22,510 bases of DNA. It comes from Candidatus Hydrogenedentota bacterium. GTDB lineage: Bacteria; Hydrogenedentota; Hydrogenedentia; Hydrogenedentales; SLHB01. Position 1 is the stretch's first letter; each line of letters opens with the position of its first letter. Under the pieces are notes generated by a model. That model was not told the DNA's origin. It was given only the letters and a program-made list of their open reading frames with translations, and ran no database searches. Positions 1 to 7,700 of this stretch are shown here, one piece after another. The position numbers and the translations under genes are program-made. The DNA lies in NCBI GenBank assembly GCA_035416745.1, contig DAOLNV010000037.1, positions 29,525 to 52,034 of the forward strand. The letters are read 5' to 3'.

Positions 1-803
1 GCGGCGTTCCACCGGTCCCGCAACTTATGTCTGTTGAATATGCGCATTAGACCGAAGCTGAGCTTGCTGCATTCTTTTTGGCGCGCGATGGCCAACTCAC
101 TGTTCGGCTCCATCTCTTGTGCGCGCTGGTAATAAAACATGGCCTGTTCGTAAAGCCGCAGCGAACGGAAACTATCCCCGAGACACAGCCAGCACCAAGC
201 CGACTTGGGCCGGAAATGCGCCGCCTCGGCAAGATAACTTGCCGCCAATGCAGGCATTCCGGCATACAGAAACGCCCATCCTGCAAGGAAATACGGTTCC
301 CAGGGATTCCCGGCCTTCTCGATGGCCTCCTCGAAGAACCGTTCCGCTTCAAACCGCTTCTCGCGGTCGAATCGCACCAGCATTTCGCCCATCACGCAAC
401 GGGGATACCAAGCCGCCGGATCGCCTTCCAGAGCCACGCTGATGAGCGGAAAAGCCTCTTCGGTCCGGCGCCGGTACGTCATAACGAGCGCCCGGGCCGC
501 ATAAAGCAGCCGGACCTGCCGGTAGTTCTCAAAGGCATCCGACGAGACCTTCTCAGCTTCGTCGAGTTCATTGTTGCGCACCAGGGTGTCGATGAGCTCG
601 CACCATGCGCCGTAGTTCTGGTCGTTCAAACCCACCGCTTTGCGGTAGTAGTCGCACGCCGTCCCCAAATGGGCCGCTTCGCGCATGTTCCGGGCGGCCT
701 GATAGAACGACGACGCGTCATGAGGAGGCACGCGAGGAGCTGACGACGCTTGCCGTTGCTGGCCGCCCGTGTTGATCTCCAGCCAATTGAACCGGTCACT
801 CAT
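1..803 (-). CDS. TPR-repeat protein, 3' part outside window
   Basis: Reading the minus strand from an ATG at 803 gives 267 codons without a stop before the window edge, so the C-terminus is missing. The start is supported by an AAAGGG-type ribosome site about 7 nt upstream and by an 8-bp ATGAGTGA overlap with the stop of the AAA+ gene, typical of translational coupling. After a polar N-terminus (residues 1-30) the protein is a run of helical pairs with tetratricopeptide spacing: about 33-60 (FYQAA...YYRKAVGLN), 66-95, 100-128, 154-197 and 205-238 (LGDSFRSL...YYQRAQEMEPN). TPR proteins are protein-binding scaffolds. No signal peptide or membrane segment is visible, so it is probably cytoplasmic. 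The overlap suggests it works with the AAA+ ATPase as adaptor or substrate carrier, which is inference. The gene is certain; the specific role is unknown. Confidence 0.85.
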   Translation of the reverse strand, partial: MSDRFNWLEINTGGQQRQASSAPRVPPHDASSFYQAARNMREAAHLGTACDYYRKAVGLNDQNYGAWCELIDTLVRNNELDEAEKVSSDAFENYRQVRLLYAARALVMTYRRRTEEAFPLISVALEGDPAAWYPRCVMGEMLVRFDREKRFEAERFFEEAIEKAGNPWEPYFLAGWAFLYAGMPALAASYLAEAAHFRPKSAWCWLCLGDSFRSLRLYEQAMFYYQRAQEMEPNSELAIARQKECSKLSFGLMRIFNRHKLRDRWNA

Positions 804-2334
804 CGGCGCCCTTTTCGGAAGAAGACTGCGAGTTCGACGTGACCGGCCGCGCCCGGTCCCGCGCCCACGCCCGCAACTCCTCGATTCTCTCCCGCATCGT
901 GCGCGACAGCGGCACCGTATCGTGGATGGCCTTAAGAATGTCGCGGGTCTCGAGTTCACGGTTGTCGAAGAAACTCTCGTGCAAGCCGGCGATGATCGCC
1001 TGTTCGATTTCCGCGCCGCTGAACCCGCTCGATGCTTTGATGAGCTCGTGCAAGTCGTATTTCATCGGCTCGCGGCGAACCTTCCGGAGGTGAATCGCGA
1101 AGATCTCCGCCCGTTCGCGGCTCCGGGGCAGGTCCACGAAGAAGATCTCGTCAAGCCTGCCTTTGCGCAGCAGCTCCGGAGGCAGTTCCCGCACTTCGTT
1201 GGCCGTCGCAACCACGAAAACCGGCGCCGTCTTCTCCTGGACCCACGTGAGGAATGTGCCCACCACCCGGGCCGTCGTCCCCGCGTCGGAGCTTCCGGAA
1301 CCCTCGACGCCGGAAAAGGCCTTCTCTATCTCGTCAATCCACAAGACCACCGGGGCAAGACTCTCGGCCGTCTTGGTCGCGTTTCGCATGTTCTGCTCGG
1401 AACTGCCGATATATCCTTGGAAAATCATGCTCATGTCCATCCGAAGCAGCGGCAACTGCCACTGTCTCGCGATGGTTTTGGCCACGAGGCTCTTTCCGCA
1501 GCCCTGCACACCCATCAAGAGAATACCCCGGGGCTGGGGCAGCCCGTACTTCCGCGCCTCGTCGCTGAAGGCGCGCACGCGCTTCCTGAGCCAGTCTTTG
1601 AGGATATCCATCCCGCCGACATCCGCCAGGTCCGCCCCAACCTCGTAGTACTCAAGCAGGCCCGACTTGCGAATGACCTGCCGCTTCTCCGACACCACGG
1701 CCGGGATGTCTTGCGCGTCCAGAACACTGTCGCGCACGATGGCCTGGGCGAAGGCGTTTTCGGCTTCCTTCAGCGTCAGGCCCTGCGCCGCCTTGACCAG
1801 CGCGTCGCGTTCCTGGGGCTTCAGTCGCACCTGAAACTTGCGGGCCGAACTCGGGGGCCCGATGGACTCCTCCAGAAGTTGGTTCAACTCGTCGTAGCTG
1901 GGCAGAGGCAGGTCCAGGATCGTTATGTCCTTTTCGAGTTCGCGCGGCAGCTTGAGCACGGGCGACAGGAAGACAACGGTCTTCTTCGTAGGACCGAGAG
2001 CGCCCCCCAAATCGCGCACCTGGCGTATCATCTCCGGCGCCTCGAGATAGGTGTGGAAATCTTTGAGCACGTAAATGGCCGGCCCGTCCTTCTGCAGCAC
2101 CTCGTTGAGCATCTGCAGGGCTTCGCGCGTGCGCGAACTGCTGCCTTGGCTGCCCGCCCCGTGCACACAGCGAAGTCCGTTCGTGATGGACCACTCGTAC
2201 AACGGTTTGCGCTGCCCTTCAGCCACGCGCATCAGAATGCGCATGGCCCGATCTTCCTCCCACGTTACCACGTAGAGGAGCGTGTAACGGGCCCGAATAA
2301 GCCGGTCCAGTTCTTCGCTAAACCCGTTCTGCAT
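796..2334 (-). CDS. Ycf46-like AAA+ ATPase
   Basis: A 512-residue soluble protein with one C-terminal AAA+ module. Walker A is GVQGCGKS (275-282), Walker B is VVLWIDEIEKAF (329-340), the sensor-1 type segment is ATAN (376-379), the arginine-finger region is LLRKGRLDE (388-396), and the sensor-2 helix starts at GFSGAEIE (437-444). The N-terminal half begins ELDRLIRARYTLLYVVTWEEDR (8-29) and resembles a degenerate ATPase fold. This architecture and length match the Ycf46 family of cyanobacteria, plastids and scattered bacteria (COG0464), whose role is poorly defined; in cyanobacteria it has been tied to CO2/photosynthesis regulation. The start lies 5 bp after the purO stop, and the end overlaps the TPR gene by 8 bp, so the three are very likely co-transcribed. 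ATPase activity is well supported by motifs; the substrate is unknown. Confidence 0.93.
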   Translation of the reverse strand: MQNGFSEELDRLIRARYTLLYVVTWEEDRAMRILMRVAEGQRKPLYEWSITNGLRCVHGAGSQGSSSRTREALQMLNEVLQKDGPAIYVLKDFHTYLEAPEMIRQVRDLGGALGPTKKTVVFLSPVLKLPRELEKDITILDLPLPSYDELNQLLEESIGPPSSARKFQVRLKPQERDALVKAAQGLTLKEAENAFAQAIVRDSVLDAQDIPAVVSEKRQVIRKSGLLEYYEVGADLADVGGMDILKDWLRKRVRAFSDEARKYGLPQPRGILLMGVQGCGKSLVAKTIARQWQLPLLRMDMSMIFQGYIGSSEQNMRNATKTAESLAPVVLWIDEIEKAFSGVEGSGSSDAGTTARVVGTFLTWVQEKTAPVFVVATANEVRELPPELLRKGRLDEIFFVDLPRSRERAEIFAIHLRKVRREPMKYDLHELIKASSGFSGAEIEQAIIAGLHESFFDNRELETRDILKAIHDTVPLSRTMRERIEELRAWARDRARPVTSNSQSSSEKGADE

Positions 2335-2339
2335 CTCGG

Positions 2340-2990
2340 TTACGCGTTTGGCGCGTCCAACGCGGCCAGTTCGAAATCCGAACCGAAGTCCATCGCCGCC
2401 ACGGCCGTGACGGGATTTGTCCGCTCCGCAAAAACCCCTCCACTAAGAAGAAAGCGGCAGGCGTCTTTGGCTGTTTCCGCGTCAAATCTGCCGCTCTGGG
2501 CATCGCAGAGCTTGGCCTCTTCATACGTGGCGACATAATAGAACATCCCGGCGTCGAGAGGCATCCGGCGCACATGAACGCCGTCCTCGCGCGCGATGCC
2601 GAGATACCCTGCGCCGCCGTTGCGTTTGTCAACCACCCCTGCGATGCGCGGCGTGTTGTAGTCGTCCTTCTCATAGTCCAGAATCATCAGCGACAGCAAC
2701 AACGCATCACGCGGGCTCATGCCCGTCATGATCTTCTCCGCGATCGGATCGGTATGGCTGCCGTTCGTAACCACCGCAACGTCGCCGCCACAAACCACCC
2801 GCACGCAGTTGTACGCGATGTACGGGTTCTTGTGCACGTCGGCCTCGTGACCGTGTTTGGGCACGATGCTGACCCTGTTTTCCCGCAACACGGCGGTCCG
2901 GTTGGGAAACGAGCGGCTAGAAACACGGTATACGCCGCACAGGCGGCTGTCTTCGGTCATGGCGATACTTACAATGCGTCCAACGTACAT
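2340..2990 (-). CDS. purO: Archaeal-type IMP cyclohydrolase (PurO family)
   Basis: A 216-residue protein that begins MYVGRIVSIA and carries the PurO signature blocks: YRVSSRSFPNR (24-34 region), KNPYIAYNCVR, VTNGSHTDPIAEK, and ILDYEKDDYNTPRIAG. PurO closes the ring of FAICAR to IMP, the last step of de novo purine synthesis, in methanogens and some other archaea; most bacteria use the C-terminal/N-terminal PurH fusion instead. Length fits the family (about 200-220). A GTG at 2996 could add two residues, but ATG 2990 has a GGGGG ribosome site at good spacing and matches family N-termini. It is first in the purO-AAA+-TPR unit and has its own -10 box about 45 bp upstream. Family membership is strong; whether it replaces or supplements PurH in this organism cannot be seen here. 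Confidence 0.92.
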   Translation of the reverse strand: MYVGRIVSIAMTEDSRLCGVYRVSSRSFPNRTAVLRENRVSIVPKHGHEADVHKNPYIAYNCVRVVCGGDVAVVTNGSHTDPIAEKIMTGMSPRDALLLSLMILDYEKDDYNTPRIAGVVDKRNGGAGYLGIAREDGVHVRRMPLDAGMFYYVATYEEAKLCDAQSGRFDAETAKDACRFLLSGGVFAERTNPVTAVAAMDFGSDFELAALDAPNA

Positions 2991-3032
2991 ATTCACCCCC
3001 AGTTATACAAGCTTCCATTCCATACAAGGCAT

Positions 3033-3038
3033 ATTATA
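3033..3038 (-). promoter_or_regulatory. -10 box for the purO operon
   Basis: On the minus strand this reads TATAAT, a perfect sigma-70 -10 hexamer, 42 bp upstream of the purO ATG. It predicts a short leader of roughly 35 nt. No convincing -35 is seen at 16-18 bp. It stands back to back with the ADH -10 box at 3079-3084. Confidence 0.5.
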
Positions 3039-3078
3039 ACGAATCCTGCCGTCTGTGGGCATTCTCCTTCCTGTCCCG

Positions 3079-3084
3079 TATAAT
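3079..3084 (+). promoter_or_regulatory. -10 box for the alcohol dehydrogenase
   Basis: A perfect TATAAT 24 bp upstream of the GTG start at 3109, predicting a start of transcription near 3091 and a leader of under 20 nt. No clear -35 is seen. Because it lies inside the longer reading frame that opens at 3055, it argues against that upstream start. Confidence 0.5.
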
Positions 3085-3108
3085 AGGCCCGGAAAAGGGA
3101 GAACCTGC

Positions 3109-4404
3109 GTGACACCAGACCAGCGAGAACAAGCCCGGAAGTTCATCGGGCGTTTCAAAGGCAGCGCCTATATCCACGGATTGCACTGTTTCGGCAGGCT
3201 GGGCAGCCACGCCCGAGACCTCGGCTCCCGAGTCGCCGTAGTAACGTCCGGATTCGGAAAACCCTGGGGACCTTCTCTTCACGAGGCAACGCGCGACACT
3301 CTCGAATCCGCCGGCCTGGTCCTCGCAGGACACGTTATCCCCGGCGCACGGCCCAATGCGCCGCGGGAGGACGTTGTGCGCATCGCAGCCGCCCTTGGCG
3401 AGCAGTCCCCGGATTTCATCGTGGTCGTGGGAGGGGGGAGCACCATCGACGCCGCCAAGGCAGCCGCGGCCTATCTGGTGCTCGGGCAAGAATACCCCGA
3501 TCTTGACCACTATTTCGGAACCGGCCAGGTCACGAAGCTTCTCGAAGCCACCGGGAAACGGATGCTGCCCATCCTGGCCGTTCAGCTGGCTTCGGGCTCA
3601 GCCGCACATCTCACCAGGTACTCGAATGTAACCGACGCCGTGACCACACAGAAGATGCTGATGGTGGACGATGCGCTCGTCCCGCCACGGTGCCTGTTCG
3701 ATTACGCCAGGACCGCTACCATGACGCCCGACTTCACCATGGACGGGGCGCTTGACGGGGTTTCGCACTGTCTCGAGGTTTTCTACGGCGTTTCGGGCGC
3801 TGCGCTCGAACCGGTCCGGCCCGTGGCATTGCTGGGCATCGAACTCCTCGTGAACCATGTGAAACAAGCTTGCGCGGGACCTGACAATCTGGAGGCGCGC
3901 GAAGCCCTCGGTCTCGGGACCGACCTCGGGGGGTACGCCATCATGCTTGGCGGCACGAACGGAGCGCACCTGACCAGTTTTTCGCTGGTGGACGTTCTGC
4001 CCCACGGCAGGGCTTGCGCGCTGATGAATCCCTACTACACGGTGTTCTTCGCACCCGCCATCGAGGAAAAGCTTCGCGAAGTGGGCGAGATATATCGCAG
4101 GGCGGGCTACACCAGCGCCGACGTCTCGAAACTCCACGCCCGCGACCTCGGCATGGCCGTGGCCGAGGCGATGCTCAACCTCTCGCGCGACATCGGATTT
4201 CCCGCCACGCTGGACGAGGTGCCCGGCTTCACCCGCGCCCACATCGACCGTGCACTGACCGCCGCCAAGAATCCCAAACTGGCGATGAAACTACAGAACA
4301 TGCCCGTGCCATTGACGAGCGGCCAAGTGGACGACTACATGGGGCCGGTGCTCGAAGCCGCCCGGACAGGCGAGTTCGGACTGATACGGAATCTTGAGGA
4401 ATAG
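3109..4404 (+). CDS. Iron-containing alcohol dehydrogenase
   Basis: A 431-residue member of the Fe-ADH (group III) family: NAD(P)-dependent oxidation of an alcohol or reduction of an aldehyde in the cytoplasm; the substrate cannot be told. The nucleotide loop is VVVGGGSTIDAAK (105-117). The metal ligands expected for the family are visible: D216 and H220 in ALDGVSHCLE, then a His in TNGAHLTS and a His in LPHGRACAL. The frame stays open upstream to 3055, but I place the start at GTG 3109. It has a GGGAGA ribosome site 6-7 nt upstream, and the TATAAT at 3079 would fall inside a longer gene. The sialidase-like gene follows after 37 bp in the same direction and may be co-transcribed. Length is somewhat above FucO (about 380). 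Confidence 0.9.
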   Translation: MTPDQREQARKFIGRFKGSAYIHGLHCFGRLGSHARDLGSRVAVVTSGFGKPWGPSLHEATRDTLESAGLVLAGHVIPGARPNAPREDVVRIAAALGEQSPDFIVVVGGGSTIDAAKAAAAYLVLGQEYPDLDHYFGTGQVTKLLEATGKRMLPILAVQLASGSAAHLTRYSNVTDAVTTQKMLMVDDALVPPRCLFDYARTATMTPDFTMDGALDGVSHCLEVFYGVSGAALEPVRPVALLGIELLVNHVKQACAGPDNLEAREALGLGTDLGGYAIMLGGTNGAHLTSFSLVDVLPHGRACALMNPYYTVFFAPAIEEKLREVGEIYRRAGYTSADVSKLHARDLGMAVAEAMLNLSRDIGFPATLDEVPGFTRAHIDRALTAAKNPKLAMKLQNMPVPLTSGQVDDYMGPVLEAARTGEFGLIRNLEE

Positions 4405-4441
4405 ATTCATCTGAAAGTACTTGAATGTGAGGACCCTGGTA

Positions 4442-5611
4442 ATGAGATGCAATTCGATTTTTTTGACTCTGACCTTCGCCGCGATGCCTGCGCTCGTCTG
4501 GGCAGCCGATGAGATGAGGGGAGAAACCAACGCCGTGAATGCAAGGCATGTCAAGGTTTACTACGAAAAGGGCCGCTTCGGCGGCTGGCCCGCCAATCAC
4601 GGGATGTGGAACTGGGGCAACGAGATTCTCGTGGGCTTCTCGCGAGGCTACTACAAGGACCTCGGCCCCACTCGCCACCATATCGACCGCGAAAAGCCCG
4701 AGGAACACTGGCTTGCCCGCAGCCTGGACGGCGGGGAGACCTGGTCGCTCGAGTATCCCGCCGAAAAGGGCTACCTTGTCGCACAAGGCGGGGCGCTCCA
4801 CGGCACCGAATCCACCGGACTGCCCGTCCCCGAGATGAAACAATGCCCCGGTGGCGTTGACTTCACGCATCCCGATTTCGCCATGACACTCCGCATGACG
4901 GACGTCGATGCCCAAACCCCCTCGAAGTGGTACTACTCCTACGACCGTGGGCACACCTGGGAAGGACCCTTCATCCTGCCTAACGCTGGCGTCAACGGAA
5001 TCGCTGCCCGCACCGACTACATCGTGGACGGAGAACACGAATGCACGCTCTTTCTGACGGCGGCAAAATTGGACGGCACAGAGGGGCGGCCTTTCTGTAT
5101 GCGCACCGCCAATGGCGGCAAGACCTGGGAATTCCTGTCGTGGATCATGCCCGAACCCGAGGGCTTTGGCATCATGCCCTCGACGGTCCGCCTTTCGAAA
5201 GACACGTTGATTACTACCATCCGGCGCAGGGAAACCTCAAACCGCTGGATAGCCGCATACATCTCGAACAACAACGGCAGGGTTTGGGAATATCTCAACG
5301 ATCCCGTCGAAACCTTGGGCGAGGGCAATCCGCCCTGTCTCATCCGGCTCGCCGACGGACGCCTCTGCCTGACCTACGGCGTGCGCATGGCGCCTTTCCG
5401 TATAGCCGCTAGACTCAGCGGCGACGGCGGCCTGACTTGGAGCAGGGAAATCGTCTTGCGGGACGACGGCAATGACCGCGACATCGGATATTGCCGAAGC
5501 GTGCAGCGTCCAGACGGCAAGGTGGTTACAACCTACTACATCAATGACACGGAAACGGGCCCCGAACGGTACATCGCCGCCACCATCTGGGAACCGGCGA
5601 AGGCCGAATAG
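4442..5611 (+). CDS. Secreted BNR-repeat (sialidase-like) beta-propeller protein
   Basis: A 389-residue protein with a clear signal peptide (hydrophobic stretch about 5-20, cleavage likely after VWA at 21). Five Asp-box motifs of the S-x-D-x-G-x-T-W type follow: SLDGGETW (94-101), SYDRGHTW (166-173), TANGGKTW (222-229), SNNNGRVW (275-282) and SGDGGLTW (326-333). That spacing is what a six-bladed sialidase/BNR propeller shows. The family includes exo-alpha-sialidases that release terminal sialic acid, but many environmental members are uncharacterised hydrolases or binding proteins; I did not assign the catalytic Arg triad, so enzyme activity is inference. ATG 4442 is chosen over the TTG at 4421 because GAGG at 4429-4432 gives normal ribosome spacing and the signal peptide then starts properly. 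Confidence 0.85.
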   Translation: MRCNSIFLTLTFAAMPALVWAADEMRGETNAVNARHVKVYYEKGRFGGWPANHGMWNWGNEILVGFSRGYYKDLGPTRHHIDREKPEEHWLARSLDGGETWSLEYPAEKGYLVAQGGALHGTESTGLPVPEMKQCPGGVDFTHPDFAMTLRMTDVDAQTPSKWYYSYDRGHTWEGPFILPNAGVNGIAARTDYIVDGEHECTLFLTAAKLDGTEGRPFCMRTANGGKTWEFLSWIMPEPEGFGIMPSTVRLSKDTLITTIRRRETSNRWIAAYISNNNGRVWEYLNDPVETLGEGNPPCLIRLADGRLCLTYGVRMAPFRIAARLSGDGGLTWSREIVLRDDGNDRDIGYCRSVQRPDGKVVTTYYINDTETGPERYIAATIWEPAKAE

Positions 5612-5623
5612 CCGCACGGGCAT

Positions 5624-5668
5624 AACAACAAACCGGCCGGAGGAAGATCCAATTCTCCCTCCGGCCGG
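5624..5668 (-). terminator. Terminator after gnd (in convergent gap)
   Basis: An 11-bp perfect G+C-rich stem, CCGGCCGGAGG (5633-5643) with CCTCCGGCCGG (5658-5668), with a 14-nt loop. In the minus direction it is followed by TTTGTTGTT, so it best serves gnd. In the plus direction no T-run follows, but the stem may also slow transcripts from the sialidase-like gene. Confidence 0.65.
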
Positions 5669-5689
5669 TATGCTGCCATCCCCAAAAAC

Positions 5690-7141
5690 TCAGGCCGTGT
5701 ACGTCGATGCAGCCGTATCGCCACCGCGGCCGGTCCAGTTGGTATGGAAGAACTGGCCGCGGGGTTTGTCGACCCGCTCGTAGGTGTGCGCGCCGAAATA
5801 ATCGCGCTGGGCCTGAAGCAGGTTGGCGGGCAGCCGCTCGTGACGATATCCGTCGAAGTAGGCCAGCGCGGTGCTGATGGCGGGCACGGGGATGCCCATC
5901 TTCGCCGCTTCGATAACCACGTTGCGCCACGACGACTGCGCTGAGGTGACGGCGTTCCGGAAGAACGGATCGAGCAAGAGGTTCACCAGATCGGGATTGT
6001 TGTCGAAGGCATCCTTGATTTTCCCGAGGAATACCGAGCGGATGATGCAGCCGCCGCGCCACATGAGCGCGATCCCGCCGTAATTCAAGTTCCATCCGTA
6101 GGTCTTGGCGGCCGAACGCATCAACTGGTAGCCCTGAGCATATGAGACGATTTTCGCGGCGTACAAAGCCTTGCGCAGGTCGTCTATGAAGGCCTTCTTG
6201 TCGCCCGAGAACGGGTGAGTCGTACCCTTGAGTTGCTTCGCGGCTTGGATACGCTCATCCTTTAACGCTGACAGGCACCGCGCGAACACGGCCTCCCCGA
6301 TGAGCGTGAGGGGCTGGCCCTCGTCAAGCGCGGCAATGGCCGTCCACTTGCCCGTGCCCTTCTGGCCCGCGGTATCGAGAATCAGGTCAACGACCGCCTT
6401 GCCCTCTTCATCCTTGTAGCCCAGGATGTCGCGGGTAATCTCGATGAGATACGAATCGAGTTCGCCTTTGTTCCATTCCGCGAATACATCGTGCATTTCC
6501 TGGTTACTCATGCCGAGACCTTCCTTCATCATATGGTAGGTCTCACAGATCATCTGCATATCCCCGTATTCGATGCCGTTGTGGACCATTTTCACGAAAT
6601 GGCCCGCGCCGCCTTCGCCGACCCAGTCGCAGCACGCTTCGCCCGTGTCGGTGTGGGCGCAGATGGTCTGGAAAATCTTCTTGACGTGCGGCCACGCCGC
6701 GGGCGAACCGCCGGGCATCATCGACGGACCCTTGAGCGCCCCTTCCTCGCCGCCCGACACGCCTGTCCCGATGTACAGCAAACCCTTGCTCTCGACGTAA
6801 TTCGTGCGGCGGATGGTGTCCGGGAAATGGCTGTTGCCGCCGTCAATGATGATGTCGCCCTTCTCCAGGTGCGGGATCAATTGTTCGATGAACGAGTCGA
6901 CTGCGTCTCCGGCCTTCACCAGCAGCATGACGCGGCGGGGTTTCTTCAGGTTTTTCACCAATTCTGCGATGCTGTGGCACCCGAGGATGTTCTTCCCCTT
7001 CGCGCGGCCCTGCACAAACTTGTCCACCTTCTCGACCGTGCGGTTGAACACCGCCACGCCAAAACCCTTGTTCGCCATGTTCAGGACAAGGTTCTCGCCC
7101 ATCACGGCCAGACCGATCAATCCAATGTCTTGTTGCGCCAT
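5690..7141 (-). CDS. gnd: 6-phosphogluconate dehydrogenase (decarboxylating)
   Basis: A 483-residue protein, the usual length of the long, homodimeric Gnd form. It oxidises 6-phosphogluconate to ribulose 5-phosphate and CO2 with NAD(P)+ in the oxidative pentose phosphate pathway. The N-terminal Rossmann loop is IGLAVMGENL (8-17), the cofactor specificity turn follows VFNRT (31-35), the substrate block is GVSGGEEGA (127-135), and the catalytic block HFVKMVHNGIEYGD holds the expected K184 and E191. The C-terminus, FHTNWTGRGGDTAAS, is the conserved substrate-clamping tail. The start at 7141 has AGGAGA 9 nt upstream; the longer open frame is non-coding extension into the REP region. It stands alone, convergent with the sialidase-like gene. 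Confidence 0.97.
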   Translation of the reverse strand: MAQQDIGLIGLAVMGENLVLNMANKGFGVAVFNRTVEKVDKFVQGRAKGKNILGCHSIAELVKNLKKPRRVMLLVKAGDAVDSFIEQLIPHLEKGDIIIDGGNSHFPDTIRRTNYVESKGLLYIGTGVSGGEEGALKGPSMMPGGSPAAWPHVKKIFQTICAHTDTGEACCDWVGEGGAGHFVKMVHNGIEYGDMQMICETYHMMKEGLGMSNQEMHDVFAEWNKGELDSYLIEITRDILGYKDEEGKAVVDLILDTAGQKGTGKWTAIAALDEGQPLTLIGEAVFARCLSALKDERIQAAKQLKGTTHPFSGDKKAFIDDLRKALYAAKIVSYAQGYQLMRSAAKTYGWNLNYGGIALMWRGGCIIRSVFLGKIKDAFDNNPDLVNLLLDPFFRNAVTSAQSSWRNVVIEAAKMGIPVPAISTALAYFDGYRHERLPANLLQAQRDYFGAHTYERVDKPRGQFFHTNWTGRGGDTAASTYTA

Positions 7142-7260
7142 CGCTCGTATTCTCCTCAAAATCCGGTTGCTTACACGCCCCTGCCAACGGGGATTTCCTG
7201 CAAAGAAGGTATTCGCAACCCATACGATAGCACATGGGAGAATCCGAATTCCTCTCTCAG

Positions 7261-7367
7261 CCCTCGGGATGTCCCGGGCCTTCAGCCCGGGCCGTGGGGG
7301 GAATCCCGTTCCCTGGCCCTCCAGGCCAGGCTGGTATGTCATCGCGCCTTCGGCGCTCCAGAGAAGA
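7261..7367 (+). repeat. Solo composite REP unit (A-B)
   Basis: A ~94-bp stretch (7274-7367) is nearly identical, without gaps, to 8162-8255, offset exactly 888 bp. It holds three hairpins: A, CGGGC-CTTCA-GCCCG; B1, CTGGCC-CTCCA-GGCCAG; B2, GCGCC-TTC-GGCGC. Between B1 and B2 is the single-stranded motif CTGGTATGTCATC. It carries no transposase of its own and lies 120-226 bp upstream of the gnd start, so it may be in the gnd leader or promoter zone. Confidence 0.85.
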
Positions 7368-7607
7368 GCAGACGGGCGCGGACCGCCGCATTCTTGCAGT
7401 ACCCTTGCTTTCGCGCAGCGTGCCGCCCATGGATCCTGTTCGGGCAACGTGACGGCTGAACAACGTGGCGAGCGCTCCCATGTCTGCCCGATTCTGGCGG
7501 GCCAACCCTGTGCTGCCCCTTGGTCTTGCCAATTCTAACGGGATTAACTATAACTCTGTTTATATGCTCGAAGTCGGATCTCAAGGCCACAGAACCTGTT
7601 TTCTTAA

Positions 7608-7690
7608 GCGCCAACGGCGCGTTACATACCAGCCCAGGCTGAAGGCCTGGGGAAAGCGTGTAAACAGATAGGAGGAGGGCTGAAGGCCCG
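7608..7690 (-). repeat. Left inverted REP unit of the RAYT element
   Basis: It contains GCGCC-AAC-GGCGC (7608-7620), then GTTACATACCAGC, then CCAGGC-TGAAG-GCCTGG (7634-7650), and finally GGGC-TGAAG-GCCC (7677-7689). Each is the reverse complement, with a few changes, of the B2, spacer, B1 and A parts of the right unit. The copy is more diverged than the right and solo units are from each other. Confidence 0.8.
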
Positions 7691-7700
7691 TAACATCGCC

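Larger units (their letters stand above)
7142..7700. other. 559-bp intergenic region with REP units
   Basis: No credible gene is seen between gnd and the RAYT gene. It holds the gnd leader (no convincing promoter hexamers found), a complete solo REP unit at 7261-7367, about 240 bp of unremarkable sequence, and the inverted left end of the RAYT element at 7608-7690. Confidence 0.7.

Noticed and set aside
78..743. 221-codon plus-strand frame near the left edge
   Set aside because: It is antisense to the TPR gene, which reads through to the window edge with clear repeats and a coupled start.
769..2538. Long open frame (589 codons) on the plus strand opposite the AAA+ gene
   Set aside because: It has low-complexity, Arg/His/Leu-rich sequence without any family motif, and lies exactly antisense to an ATPase with all motifs intact. 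Such mirrored frames are usual in G+C-rich DNA.
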